This document shows, in pieces, positions 9,282-17,674 of a stretch of DNA of 64,000 nucleotides. Origin of the DNA: an uncultured Collinsella sp. Lineage in GTDB: Bacteria > Actinomycetota > Coriobacteriia > Coriobacteriales > Coriobacteriaceae. How positions within the stretch are numbered: position 1 is the first letter of the stretch; each line of letters opens with the position of its first letter. The notes below the pieces were generated by a model that ran no database searches, was not told where the DNA came from, and saw only the letters and a list, made by a program, of their open reading frames with translations. Made by a program: the position numbers and the translations under genes. The stretch spans positions 62,001-126,000 of the forward strand of contig CAUGTZ010000003.1 of NCBI GenBank assembly GCA_959602645.1, read 5' to 3'.

Positions 9282-9375
9282 TTGTGTCTCCTTGCGATCG
9301 GAGATTTACCCTACGGCTTGCATGATAGCAAGAAATTATTCGGCGAACGGTAAGATTCCTGTAAAAGGCACACTA

Positions 9376-9411
9376 AAACGCTTCAACCAAATGAAACGAT
9401 TCAACTAAATC
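9376..9411. promoter_or_regulatory. Tandem 18-bp operator-like repeat upstream of adhE
   Basis: Two adjacent 18-bp units, AAACGCTTCAACCAAATG and AAACGATTCAACTAAATC, match at 15 of 18 positions. The second lies in TGAAACGATTCA, a near-palindrome centred on CG with TGAA/TTCA arms, resembling LacI/CcpA-family operators. It lies 95-130 bp upstream of the adhE start and outside the transposon-like element. No Rex-type site (TTGTGA-N6-TCACAA) was seen. Confidence 0.5.
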
Positions 9412-9432
9412 TATCCGCCCAATGCACCGTCC

Positions 9433-9485
9433 CACTCATTGGGGACAGACTTACATGAGTGCTTTCACTCATTGGGGACAGACAT
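9433..9485. repeat. Left inverted repeat of the REP/RAYT element
   Basis: 53 bp containing two direct copies of CACTCATTGGGGACAGAC (9433 and 9466, period 33) with ATGAGTG between them. The first CACTCAT can pair with ATGAGTG to form a REP-like hairpin. The reverse complement of 10433-10485 matches at 50 of 53 positions. Confidence 0.9.
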
Positions 9486-9614
9486 CGATTTGCCATTTTG
9501 CCGTTCTGGGCCTGTTTTTGCCGCTCATTGGATATAAATAGATTACAGGCTCAGCATTTCGCGTTCCTTCTCTCCTTTTAGGTGTTGCCTGTTCAGTTTT
9601 GAAAGGAGAGATTT

Positions 9615-10391
9615 ATGCCTCGATGCGCCCGTGCCGTTTCGCTCACCGGCTATTACCACGTCTTTGACCGTGGCAACTCTAAACAGATTATTTTTGAAGA
9701 TGACTCCGACCGTTATCGTTTCTTATCGGATATCTCGGACAGGTTTGCGCGCCATGACGTGGCGGTGTTAGCTTGGTGCCTTATGGACAACCACTTCCAT
9801 TTGATGATTGATGACCCATTTGACAACCTTTCAAAGGCAATGCAGTGCGCGCTGACGGCATATGCTAAGTATTTCAATGGGAAAACGGGGAGAACGGGAC
9901 ATCTGTTTGACAATCGCTATTCGCGGGTCGCGGTTGAGTCGGACACGCAGGCGGTGCAGCTGCTCGACTATATTCATCTCAATCCCGTGAAAGGTGCGCT
10001 TGACTCGCTCGAGGCGTACCGCTGGTCAAGCTATAAGGCGTATCAGCTGGGCTATGATCCCTTTGACATCTGTGATGCGGCCCCTATGCTCGATATTGTC
10101 GGAGGCTCCCGTTGCTATTGCGAGCATCTCGAGGAAGTTGCCGGGCGCATCTGGTCAATGGAGGTTCTTCCACGCCGGCGGATCCCCGATGAGGAGGCCC
10201 TTTCCGTTGCGCGCGAAGTTCTGCCGAGCATAGATCCTTCGCTGCTCAAGGCCCTGCCACGCCCCGAACGCGATGCCTGCCTACTGAGGCTCAGGCGGGC
10301 ACATCTCACGGTTAAGCAAATTGCTCGTATCACCGGTATCGGCGCCACGAGTGTGACCAAGGCAACTGCAGGCTGGAAGGATGCAGCGTGA
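9615..10391 (+). CDS. REP-associated tyrosine transposase (RAYT, Y1/HUH family)
   Basis: 258 residues. The IS200-like HUH site is HFH (His60, His62) in CLMDNHFHLMI. It is followed by the RAYT hallmarks TGHLFDNRYSRVAVESD and LLDYIHLNPVKGAL. The C-terminal 40 residues look like a helix-turn-helix (HLTVKQIARITGIGATSVTK), a feature of one RAYT group. RAYTs are single-copy, domesticated relatives of IS200 transposases that act on REP hairpins in single-stranded DNA. Here 53-bp inverted REP repeats flank the gene at exactly 1000-bp spacing. ATG 9615 has AAAGGAGAG upstream. The frame is intact, so the enzyme could be active. Confidence 0.92.
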   Translation: MPRCARAVSLTGYYHVFDRGNSKQIIFEDDSDRYRFLSDISDRFARHDVAVLAWCLMDNHFHLMIDDPFDNLSKAMQCALTAYAKYFNGKTGRTGHLFDNRYSRVAVESDTQAVQLLDYIHLNPVKGALDSLEAYRWSSYKAYQLGYDPFDICDAAPMLDIVGGSRCYCEHLEEVAGRIWSMEVLPRRRIPDEEALSVAREVLPSIDPSLLKALPRPERDACLLRLRRAHLTVKQIARITGIGATSVTKATAGWKDAA

Positions 10392-10432
10392 GGCAGGGGC
10401 CGGAGCCAGTCGGTGTGCCGCTTGCGTGCGAC

Positions 10433-10485
10433 ATGTCTGTCCCCAATTCGTGAAAGCACTCATGTAAGTCTGTCCCCACTGAGTG
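10433..10485. repeat. Right inverted repeat of the REP/RAYT element
   Basis: Inverted copy of 9433-9485 with three mismatches. It ends directly at the rpmB terminator, so the element seems to have settled next to a terminator hairpin. Confidence 0.9.
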
Positions 10486-10486
10486 C

Positions 10487-10520
10487 AAAAAGGCGCCCTC
10501 CGTAGGGGAGGGCGCCTTTG
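10487..10520 (-). terminator. Rho-independent terminator of rpmB
   Basis: On the minus strand an AGGCGCCCTCC stem with a short loop is followed by CCTTTTTG. It lies about 70 nt after the rpmB stop. Confidence 0.85.
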
Positions 10521-10587
10521 GTAAGTTCTATATGAACGCGAGGTCTTTGACCCGGAGAGTCCGAGGTACTTGTTGGTAAGACCTTAT

Positions 10588-10776
10588 TTAGGAGCGCGCA
10601 ACCTTGCCGGACTTGAGGCAGGTGGAGCAAACGTTCATCTTGCGACGGTGACCATCGACGACGACGTAGACGCGCTGGATGTTGGGGCGGAACTTACGGT
10701 TGGTGACGCGGTGAGAGTGGCTGATGGAGCGACCGGCAACGGGGTGCTTACCGCAAACTTCGCAAACTTTGGACAT
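10588..10776 (-). CDS. rpmB: 50S ribosomal protein L28
   Basis: 62 residues beginning MSKVCEVCGKHPVAGRSISH, the normal L28 start. A CxxC pair near each end (CEVC, CSTC) indicates the zinc-binding form of the protein. ATG 10776 has AAGGAGGGT upstream on the minus strand; the frame is open further up but without similarity. A -10-like TATAGT (minus strand) lies at 10831-10836. The gene is monocistronic with its own terminator. Confidence 0.97.
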   Translation of the reverse strand: MSKVCEVCGKHPVAGRSISHSHRVTNRKFRPNIQRVYVVVDGHRRKMNVCSTCLKSGKVARS

Positions 10777-11098
10777 AACTGACCCTCCTTGGGCGACAAA
10801 CGAACATGTCGCATTAACAAACAAGCCTGAACTATAGCACAGAAGCAGCCCCCTGTGCGTAATCTACACAGAGATATTCCTCTTTTGGCGATAGTGCTCA
10901 CGCCACGGCCCTGGACGTAGATCCGATTTGCGTGCAGCAGAGGGGATTATGCCAGCTCGTGCGCGCGTTTTCAAGCTCGTCCCACAAATATATATAGGTT
11001 TATGGAGCGCCTGCGCCCGTTTACGGATTGCTCTGTATTTATGCTCGCAATTAAGCTCGAGGTTGGCTACACTATCCCTTGACCATTAAAGGGGTACG
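10777..11098. other. Intergenic region between rpmB and the pyr leader
   Basis: Divergent promoter region. The left part carries the rpmB -10-like box. The right part must contain the pyr promoter; TACACT near 11067 is a possible -10 box but I found no convincing -35. No gene was seen. Confidence 0.5.
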
Positions 11099-11188
11099 AG
11101 ATACCCACATGGAATTACATTGCTGCCAAAGAGCAGCCCTTCCTGTGGGTGTCTGGTCCGCTTTGAGCGGTCGGGCATCTATTTTTTT
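11099..11188 (+). promoter_or_regulatory. Pyrimidine operon leader attenuator (candidate)
   Basis: The leader upstream of pyrR folds two ways. AGATACCCACA (11099-11109) pairs with TGTGGGTGTCT (11144-11154), closing over a GCTGC/GCAGC hairpin. Downstream, GGTCCGCT-TTG-AGCGGTC extended by GGGCATCT forms an imperfect terminator stem followed by seven T (11182-11188). AGATACCC could also pair with GGGCATCT (one mismatch), giving a competing antiterminator. This matches PyrR-dependent attenuation as known in Bacillus, but I did not find an exact PyrR-box consensus. Confidence 0.65.
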
Positions 11189-11208
11189 GACTGTGTCAGC
11201 AGTCAAGA
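11189..11208 (+). repeat. Small hairpin in the pyrR leader
   Basis: TGACTG and CAGTCA form a 6-bp stem between the attenuator T-run and the pyrR ribosome binding site (GAGGAAGGAG). It may modulate pyrR translation. Confidence 0.4.
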
Positions 11209-11215
11209 CATGTGA

Positions 11216-11812
<597 letters not shown>

Positions 11813-11816
11813 TACC

Positions 11817-12761
11817 GTGGCGTTCAACCATAAGCACCTGATCGACATTACCGAGTACTCCGAAGAGGACATCAAGCTCATCCTCGAGACCGCCAAGGCG
11901 TTCTCCGAGGTCAACGAGCGTGCCATCAAGAAGGTCCCCACGCTCAAGGGCAAGACCATCGTCAACATGTTCAACGAGCCCTCGACGCGCACCCGCAGCT
12001 CCTTCGAGCTCGCCGAGAAGCGTCTTTCGGCCGACAGCCTTAACTTTGGTGGCTCCTCGACCTCCACGGTCAAGGGCGAGAGCCTCGTCGACACCGTCGA
12101 GACACTCAACGCTTATAAGATCGACTGCATCGTCGTACGCGACAAGCACGCCGGCGCTCCCTACATCGTCACGCAGAACTCGCCCGCGAGCGTCATCTGC
12201 GCCGGCGACGGCAAGCACAACCATCCCACGCAGGCCCTGCTCGACCTGTACACCATCTGGGAGCACAAGGGTGACTTCCACGGTTTGAAGGTCGCCGTCG
12301 TCGGCGATATCGCGCACTCCCGCGTCTGCGGCTCGCTGATCCCCGCCCTTAAGATTATGGGCTGCGAGACCTACGCCGTCGCCCCCGGCACGCTGCTGCC
12401 GCCGTCGCCCGAGGTCCTGGGCTGCGACCACGTGACGAGCGACCTCGATTCCGTCCTGCCCGAGCTGGACGTCGTCTACATGCTGCGCGTGCAGCAGGAG
12501 CGCCTCGAGGGTGCCCCGTTCCCGACCATTCGCGAGTACCACAAGCTCTTCGGCCTGACCAAGGACCGCGAGAAGCTCATGAAGCCCGACGCAATCATCT
12601 GCCACCCGGGCCCCATCAACCGCGGCGTCGAGTTCGATTCCTATATGGCCGACCACCCGCAACGCTCCGTCATCCTGGAGCAGGTCTACGCCGGTATCTG
12701 CGTGCGTATGGCTATCCTGTATCTGCTGCTTGGAGGTGCCGATAATGGCCTTGCTTCTTAA
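11817..12761 (+). CDS. pyrB: Aspartate carbamoyltransferase catalytic subunit
   Basis: Condenses carbamoyl phosphate and aspartate. 314 residues with the carbamoyl-phosphate loop STRTR (56-60) in NEPSTRTRSSFELAEKRL, then GGSSTSTVKGES and HPTQALLD. No regulatory pyrI is present, so it is the unregulated trimeric type. I chose GTG 11817 because GGAGG at 11801-11805 is 11 nt upstream. An in-frame GTG at 11805 overlaps that ribosome binding site. The 3' end overlaps pyrC by 17 nt. Confidence 0.95.
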   Translation: MAFNHKHLIDITEYSEEDIKLILETAKAFSEVNERAIKKVPTLKGKTIVNMFNEPSTRTRSSFELAEKRLSADSLNFGGSSTSTVKGESLVDTVETLNAYKIDCIVVRDKHAGAPYIVTQNSPASVICAGDGKHNHPTQALLDLYTIWEHKGDFHGLKVAVVGDIAHSRVCGSLIPALKIMGCETYAVAPGTLLPPSPEVLGCDHVTSDLDSVLPELDVVYMLRVQQERLEGAPFPTIREYHKLFGLTKDREKLMKPDAIICHPGPINRGVEFDSYMADHPQRSVILEQVYAGICVRMAILYLLLGGADNGLAS

Positions 12762-14034
12762 GAATGCCCACGTCGTCGACCCGTCCGTCGAGCTTGACGG
12801 TGTCGTTGACGTCCTGATTGACGGCGACAAGATCGCCGAGGTCGGCGAGAATCTCGCCGTCGAGGGGGCCGAGGTCCGCGACCTTTCCGGCAAGTACCTC
12901 GTCCCCGGCCTGGTGGACATGCACGTTCACCTTCGCGAGCCCGGCTACGAGGTCAAAGAGGACATCGAGAGCGGCACCCGCGCAGCTGCCAAGGGCGGCT
13001 TTACCGGCGTGTGCGCCATGCCCAACACCGATCCCGTCACCGATAACGGCACCGTCGTGGAGTTCGTCAAGTCCCGCGCTGCCGAGGTCGGTCACTGCCG
13101 CGTCTATCCGTCGGGCGCCATGACCCGCGGTCTTAAGGGCGAGGCCATGTCCGAGATGGGCGATATGGTCGCCCACGGCGCCGTCGCCTTCACCGATGAC
13201 GGTCGCGGCGTGCAGGGCGCGGGCATGCTCCGTCGCTGCATGGACTACGGCAAGATGTTCGGCAAGGTCTTCATGAGCCACTGCCAGGACGAGGACCTGG
13301 TCGGCCACGGCCAGATCAACGAGGGCAAGGTCTCGACCCGTCTGGCCCTCGAGGGTTGGCCGGCTGCCGGCGAGGAGCTCCAGATCGCCCGCGACATCGA
13401 GATCGCCAAGCTGACCGGTGCCAAGCTGCACATCCAGCACATCTCCACCGCCCATGGTCTGGAGATCGTGCGTGCCGGTAAGGCCGCTGGCGTTCAGGTT
13501 ACCTGCGAGGCTACCCCGCACCACATGTTCCTGACTGAGAACGACCTGGACGAGACCTACAACACCTCGCTCAAGGTCAATCCGCCGCTGCGTACCGAGG
13601 AAGATGCCGAGGCCATCCGTCAGGGCGTCATCGACGGCACCGTCGACGCTATCGTCACCGATCACGCTCCCCACACCCCGTGGGAGAAGGCCCGCGAGTT
13701 CGAGCTTGCGCCCTTTGGCATGATCGGCCTTGAGACCTCCCTGTCGCTCGTACTCACCGAGCTGGTCAACACGGGCAAGATGAGCGTGGGCCGCATGGTC
13801 GAGCTCATGGCCATCAAGCCGCGTGAGATTCTGGGCCTCGATCAGGTTCAGGTCAAGGCGGGCTCTGTCGCCGACCTGACCGTGTTCGACCCCTCCGCAA
13901 CCTGGACGGTTGGCGAGGACGGTTACGAGTCGCGCGCCGAGAACTCCGGTTTTGCCGGCCGCACGCTCACCGGTCGTGCCACCGATGTATTTGTCGGTGG
14001 CAAGCAGACGCTCGCCGACGGCTGCATCTGCTAG
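12745..14034 (+). CDS. pyrC: Dihydroorotase
   Basis: Cyclises carbamoyl aspartate to dihydroorotate. 429 residues, type I dihydroorotase of the amidohydrolase superfamily. It has the zinc motif DMHVHLREPG (His60, His62, Arg64), further metal His in HISTAHG and TPHH, and catalytic Asp in VTDHAPH near 305. ATG 12745 lies inside the end of pyrB with GGAGGT upstream. Confidence 0.96.
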   Translation: MALLLKNAHVVDPSVELDGVVDVLIDGDKIAEVGENLAVEGAEVRDLSGKYLVPGLVDMHVHLREPGYEVKEDIESGTRAAAKGGFTGVCAMPNTDPVTDNGTVVEFVKSRAAEVGHCRVYPSGAMTRGLKGEAMSEMGDMVAHGAVAFTDDGRGVQGAGMLRRCMDYGKMFGKVFMSHCQDEDLVGHGQINEGKVSTRLALEGWPAAGEELQIARDIEIAKLTGAKLHIQHISTAHGLEIVRAGKAAGVQVTCEATPHHMFLTENDLDETYNTSLKVNPPLRTEEDAEAIRQGVIDGTVDAIVTDHAPHTPWEKAREFELAPFGMIGLETSLSLVLTELVNTGKMSVGRMVELMAIKPREILGLDQVQVKAGSVADLTVFDPSATWTVGEDGYESRAENSGFAGRTLTGRATDVFVGGKQTLADGCIC

Positions 14035-14054
14035 CATAGCCTTATCGCTTTTGT

Positions 14055-14085
14055 GCGCGGCGCCCTTGCGGTGCCGCGCTTTCTG
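14055..14085 (+). repeat. Hairpin between pyrC and pyrK
   Basis: GCGCGGC (14055) pairs with GCCGCGC (14073), followed by TTTCTGTT. It is a weak terminator-like structure inside the operon and could lower expression of pyrKDF relative to pyrBC. Confidence 0.45.
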
Positions 14086-14126
14086 TTCGTTTAGACCATG
14101 CAACCGCATGGGGGATTGGAGCGTCT

Positions 14127-14918
14127 ATGCCCACACCTTCCACTGCACGCATGCACGACTTCGAGGTCGTCTCGAACCGGGAGATCGCCGACGGCATCTT
14201 CTCGCTCGTCATCTCGGCCCCCAAGCTTGCAAGTGCGCTCAAGCCCGGTCAGTTTGTGAACATTGCCGTGCCCGGCGATGCCTCCTCGCTGCTTCGCGTG
14301 CCCCTGAGCTTCTATCGCGCCGACGCCGAGGCCGGCACCGTCGAGCTGTGGTACGCCGTCGTGGGCGACGATACCCGCCGTTTGTCCCAGATGGGCCCTG
14401 GCTCCACCTCTAACCTGTTGGGTCCCGGTGGCCGTGGCTGGATGGTACCCGAGGGCACCAGGAAGGCACTGCTCGTCGCCGGTGGCATCGGCGTTCCGCC
14501 TGTGCTGTGTCTTGCCGGCATGCTTGCCGATCAGGGTGTTGATGTGGACGTGTGCCTGGGCTTTGGCACCGCTTCCAAAGTCGTGGGTGTCGATGAGTTC
14601 CGTGCGCTGGGCGCCACGGTTAACGTGTGCACCGACGACGGTTCGCTCGGCACGCACGGTTTTTGCACCGATCCGGCAGCCGAGCTGCTTGGAGAGGGCG
14701 GCTACGACTACGTCGCCAGCTGCGGCCCCGCCGTCATGATGAAGAAGGTCGCCGCCGCTGCCGCCGAGGCCGGTGTGTACTGCGAGGTGTCGCTCGAGCG
14801 CATGATGAGCTGTGGCTTTGGCGCCTGCAACACCTGCAATGTCGAGACGGTTGACGGTATGAAGGGTGCTTGTATGTGCGGCCCCGTGTTCGATGCTTCC
14901 AAGGTGGTGGTCTTCTAG
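14127..14918 (+). CDS. pyrK: Dihydroorotate dehydrogenase B, electron transfer subunit
   Basis: FAD and [2Fe-2S] subunit that passes electrons from PyrD to NAD+. 263 residues: FAD-binding barrel with RVPLSFYRAD, an NAD-binding lobe starting LLVAGGIGVPP, and a C-terminal cluster site CGFGACNTC followed by a distal Cys. Start ATG 14127 follows GGAG. The stop overlaps the GTG start of pyrD. Confidence 0.93.
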   Translation: MPTPSTARMHDFEVVSNREIADGIFSLVISAPKLASALKPGQFVNIAVPGDASSLLRVPLSFYRADAEAGTVELWYAVVGDDTRRLSQMGPGSTSNLLGPGGRGWMVPEGTRKALLVAGGIGVPPVLCLAGMLADQGVDVDVCLGFGTASKVVGVDEFRALGATVNVCTDDGSLGTHGFCTDPAAELLGEGGYDYVASCGPAVMMKKVAAAAAEAGVYCEVSLERMMSCGFGACNTCNVETVDGMKGACMCGPVFDASKVVVF

Positions 14919-15841
14919 TGGGTACCGTGAACATGGCCGTCGATTTCGGCGGCGTCAAGATGCAGAACCCCATTAACACCGCAGCCGGTACCTTTGGCTA
15001 CGGTTGGCAGTTCCAGAACTTCTTTGATGTTTCCCAGCTGGGCGCCATCACCACCAAGGGTTGCGCTGCCGAGCCCTGGCCCGGCAATCCCGCGCCCCGC
15101 ATGGCCGAGATTCCCGGCGGTATGATCAACTCCGTGGGTCTTCAGAACCCCGGCGTGGCCGCCTTTGCCCGCGAGTCCGGTCCGTGGCTCGAACAGCTGT
15201 CCAAGGACGGCTGCCAGGTCATCTGTCAGGTTGCCGGTCACTCCGTTGACGAGTTTGTCCGCGCACTCGAGATGTATGTCGAGCTGTGCCCCTGGGCTGC
15301 CGGCTACGAGATCAACGTGAGCTGCCCTAATATCGCCGCCGGCGGTGCCGCCATGGGCTCCACGCCCGAGGGCGCCTCTTCCGTTATGGCTGCTTGCCGC
15401 AAGGTGACCGATAAGCCGCTGTTCGTGAAGATGGCGCCGGTCAACGTCGCCGAGATCGCCAAGGCCCTCGAGGCTGCCGGCGCCGACGGCCTTTCGGTCA
15501 TCAACTCCATCCAGGGCATGGCCATCGACGTCCATACCCGCAAGTCCCGCGTGGCCAAGCCCAAGGGCGGCCTTTCGGGCCCGCTGTGCCACCACATCGC
15601 CGTGCGCATGGTCTGGGAGGTTGCCCAGGCCGTCGATATCCCCATCAACGGTGTCGGCGGTGTCATGACTGGCGAGGATGCGGCTGAGTTTATCCTGGCC
15701 GGCGCCACCTGCGTGTCGGTCGGCATGGCCAACTTCGTCGATCCGTGCGCTTCGCTTAAGATCGCGCATGAGCTCGAGGCCTGGGCCGAGTCCCAGGGCG
15801 TAAAGGACATCAACGAGCTGGTGGGTGCTTTCGAATGCTAG
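14918..15841 (+). CDS. pyrD: Dihydroorotate dehydrogenase, class 1B catalytic subunit
   Basis: FMN enzyme oxidising dihydroorotate to orotate. 307 residues with MAVDFGGVKMQNPI, AAGTFGYG, the catalytic cysteine in EINVSCPN (near residue 134) and the FMN-binding NGVGGVMTGEDA. Class 1B is indicated by the adjacent pyrK. GTG 14918 overlaps the pyrK stop; ATG 14933 is an alternative that matches the family start more closely. Confidence 0.93.
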   Translation: MGTVNMAVDFGGVKMQNPINTAAGTFGYGWQFQNFFDVSQLGAITTKGCAAEPWPGNPAPRMAEIPGGMINSVGLQNPGVAAFARESGPWLEQLSKDGCQVICQVAGHSVDEFVRALEMYVELCPWAAGYEINVSCPNIAAGGAAMGSTPEGASSVMAACRKVTDKPLFVKMAPVNVAEIAKALEAAGADGLSVINSIQGMAIDVHTRKSRVAKPKGGLSGPLCHHIAVRMVWEVAQAVDIPINGVGGVMTGEDAAEFILAGATCVSVGMANFVDPCASLKIAHELEAWAESQGVKDINELVGAFEC

Positions 15842-16551
15842 AGAATGATGCCCGCGACCGTGTTATCGTCGCCCTCGACTGCGACCGTGAGCGCGCGCTC
15901 GAGCTCGCCCACGAGCTTTCGGGCCATGCCGCCTGGCTCAAGGTCGGCATGACGCTCTATTACGCTGAGGGTCCCCAGATCGTCAAGACCTTTAAGGACC
16001 TTGGCTTTAAGGTCTTCCTCGACCTTAAGTTCCATGACATTCCGCATCAGGTGCGCGGCGCTGCCCGCTCGGCCTCGCTTGCCGGTGCCGACCTGCTTTC
16101 GGTCCACGGCCTGGGCTCGGGTGCTATGCTCGCTGCCTGCCGCGAGGGTGCCGAGGAGGCGCGTGAGGACCGCGCCAAACTCGTCGCCATCACCGTGCTC
16201 ACGAGCATGAATCAGGATGCCTTGAGCGAGATCGGCGTCGAGTCGCCCGTGGCCGAGGAGGCCGCCCGCTTGGCAAAGCTTGCTCAGGACAGTGGCATCG
16301 ATGGCATCGTGTGCTCACCGATGGAGGCTCACGACATGCGTGAGCTGCTGGGTCCTGATGCCCTGATCGTGACTCCGGGTGTGCGTCCGGTGGGTGCCGC
16401 CCTTGGTGACCAGTCTCGCGTGGCGACGCCTTCCCAGGCTATCGAGCGTGGCGCAAGCCACATTGTGGTGGGCCGTCCCATCACCGGTGCCGACGATCCG
16501 GTTGCCGCCTTTGACGCCATCGTCGCCGAGCTGGTCGAAAACGTCGCGTAA
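15835..16551 (+). CDS. pyrF: Orotidine 5'-phosphate decarboxylase
   Basis: Last step to UMP. 238 residues, TIM barrel with the catalytic tetrad in FLDLKFHDIPHQ (Asp63, Lys65, Asp68) and the phosphate-binding VTPGVRP and VVGRPIT motifs. It overlaps the end of pyrD by 7 nt and closes the operon. pyrE and carAB are not in the window and must be elsewhere. Confidence 0.96.
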   Translation: MLENDARDRVIVALDCDRERALELAHELSGHAAWLKVGMTLYYAEGPQIVKTFKDLGFKVFLDLKFHDIPHQVRGAARSASLAGADLLSVHGLGSGAMLAACREGAEEAREDRAKLVAITVLTSMNQDALSEIGVESPVAEEAARLAKLAQDSGIDGIVCSPMEAHDMRELLGPDALIVTPGVRPVGAALGDQSRVATPSQAIERGASHIVVGRPITGADDPVAAFDAIVAELVENVA

Positions 16552-16596
16552 AAGATTCCCCTAAGTCACCACTTTTGGGTCTCATTAGCACAAAAT

Positions 16597-16660
16597 AGCC
16601 CCTGTGCCTGCGTAAACTTTCCCATCCTTTGTGTGGAATCGCAGGTCAGGGGCTTAACTT
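16597..16660 (+). terminator. Long hairpin after pyrF, probable terminator
   Basis: AGCCCCTG plus CCTGCG pair with CGCAGG plus CAGGGGCT (right arm ends at 16654), enclosing a loop of about 27 nt. TAACTTTG follows. The T-run is weak, so function as a terminator is likely rather than certain. Confidence 0.55.
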
Positions 16661-16717
16661 TGGGCGCAGTATATTGCACTTTTTGCGGGTATCGTCTAAC
16701 CTATGGAGCCGCGATTA

Positions 16718-16749
16718 GGCATTTTGTACGTTCTACGTGCTAAAATGCC
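16718..16749. repeat. Inverted repeat upstream of mihF
   Basis: GGCATTTT (16718) and AAAATGCC (16742) are perfect complements, with ACGT repeated inside the loop. It lies 42 bp before the mihF ATG and could be an operator or an RNA hairpin in the leader. Confidence 0.5.
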
Positions 16750-16790
16750 AATTATTGAATCAGATATAACCCAACTATTTGGAGGTACGA

Positions 16791-17099
16791 ATGGCACTCC
16801 CTCAGCTTACCGACGAGCAGCGCAAGCAGGCTCTTGAGAAGGCTGCTGCCGCACGTCACGCCCGCGCTGAGCTTCGCGAGCAGATCAAGAAGGGCGAGAA
16901 GTCCCTCGAGTCCGTGCTCAACTCCGATGACCCCATCGCTTCCCGCATGAAGGTTTCCACCCTCATCGAGTCTCTCCCCGGTTATGGCAAGGCCAAGGCC
17001 GCCAAGATCATGGAGGAGCTCGGTATCTCCGCTACTCGTCGCGTCCAGGGCCTCGGTGTCCGTCAGCGCGAGCAGCTCCTCGAGCAGCTGACCAAATAA
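16791..17099 (+). CDS. mihF: Integration host factor, actinobacterial type
   Basis: 102-residue DNA-binding nucleoid protein of the mycobacterial/streptomycete IHF family, unrelated to the HU-like IHF of Proteobacteria. The family core LPGYGKAKAAKIMEELGI, a helix-two-turn-helix, is followed by RRVQGLGVRQREQLL. ATG 16791 has GGAGGTACGA upstream. The order mihF-gmk-rpoZ is a well-known actinobacterial arrangement and a main reason for the taxonomic call. Confidence 0.94.
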   Translation: MALPQLTDEQRKQALEKAAAARHARAELREQIKKGEKSLESVLNSDDPIASRMKVSTLIESLPGYGKAKAAKIMEELGISATRRVQGLGVRQREQLLEQLTK

Positions 17100-17669
17100 G
17101 TGAGCGCTCAGGATTCCAAGCTCTTTGTGATTTCTGGACCGTCAGGCGCAGGCAAGGGTACGCTCGTCACTCGTGTGCGCGAGCGCCGCTCGAACCTGGG
17201 TCTGACGGTTTCGGCTACCACGCGAGCACCACGCAAAGGTGAGGTCGACGGCGTCAACTACTTTTTTCTGACGCGCGAGGAGTTCGACCGCCGCGTGGCA
17301 AACGGTGAGTTTGTTGAGTGGGCCGAGGTCCACGGTAACTGCTACGGCACGTTGGTGAGCGAGGTCACATCCAAGCTCGCCTCGGGCTCGTCTCTGATTT
17401 TGGAGATCGATGTCCAGGGCGCCCTGCAGGTGAAGGAGCGTTTCCCCGAGGCCGTGCTGATCTTTATCAAGCCGCCTTCGCTTGAGGTGCTCCGCGAGCG
17501 TCTAGTCGGTCGCGGTACCGAGACGCCCGAGACGATTGAGCTGCGTATGGCAAACGCCGCCGATGAGCTTGCCCTTGCCGACCGCTACGACGACGTCGTG
17601 GTGAATGACGATCTCGACCGCGCGACCGATGAGCTCGTTCGCGTTCTCGATATGCATGAAAGGATCTGA
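17100..17669 (+). CDS. gmk: Guanylate kinase
   Basis: Phosphorylates GMP to GDP with ATP. 189 residues with P-loop GPSGAGKG (13-20), the GMP-binding SATTRAPRKGEVDGVNYFF and the lid segment with the conserved R-x-RGTET. GTG 17100 directly follows the mihF stop with no clear ribosome binding site, implying translational coupling. rpoZ follows after 5 nt. Confidence 0.95.
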   Translation: MSAQDSKLFVISGPSGAGKGTLVTRVRERRSNLGLTVSATTRAPRKGEVDGVNYFFLTREEFDRRVANGEFVEWAEVHGNCYGTLVSEVTSKLASGSSLILEIDVQGALQVKERFPEAVLIFIKPPSLEVLRERLVGRGTETPETIELRMANAADELALADRYDDVVVNDDLDRATDELVRVLDMHERI

Positions 17670-17674
17670 GGTCC

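Larger units (their letters stand above)
9282..9614. other. Intergenic region between adhE and the transposase
   Basis: This gap separates two divergent genes. It holds the tandem operator-like repeat (9376-9411), the left REP inverted repeat (9433-9485) and a possible -10 box TATAAA at 9533 for the transposase gene. No further gene was seen. Confidence 0.7.

Noticed and set aside
9433..9485. CRISPR-like repeats
   Set aside because: Only two direct copies with a 15-bp gap occur, and they are explained by the REP/RAYT inverted repeats; no cas gene is present.
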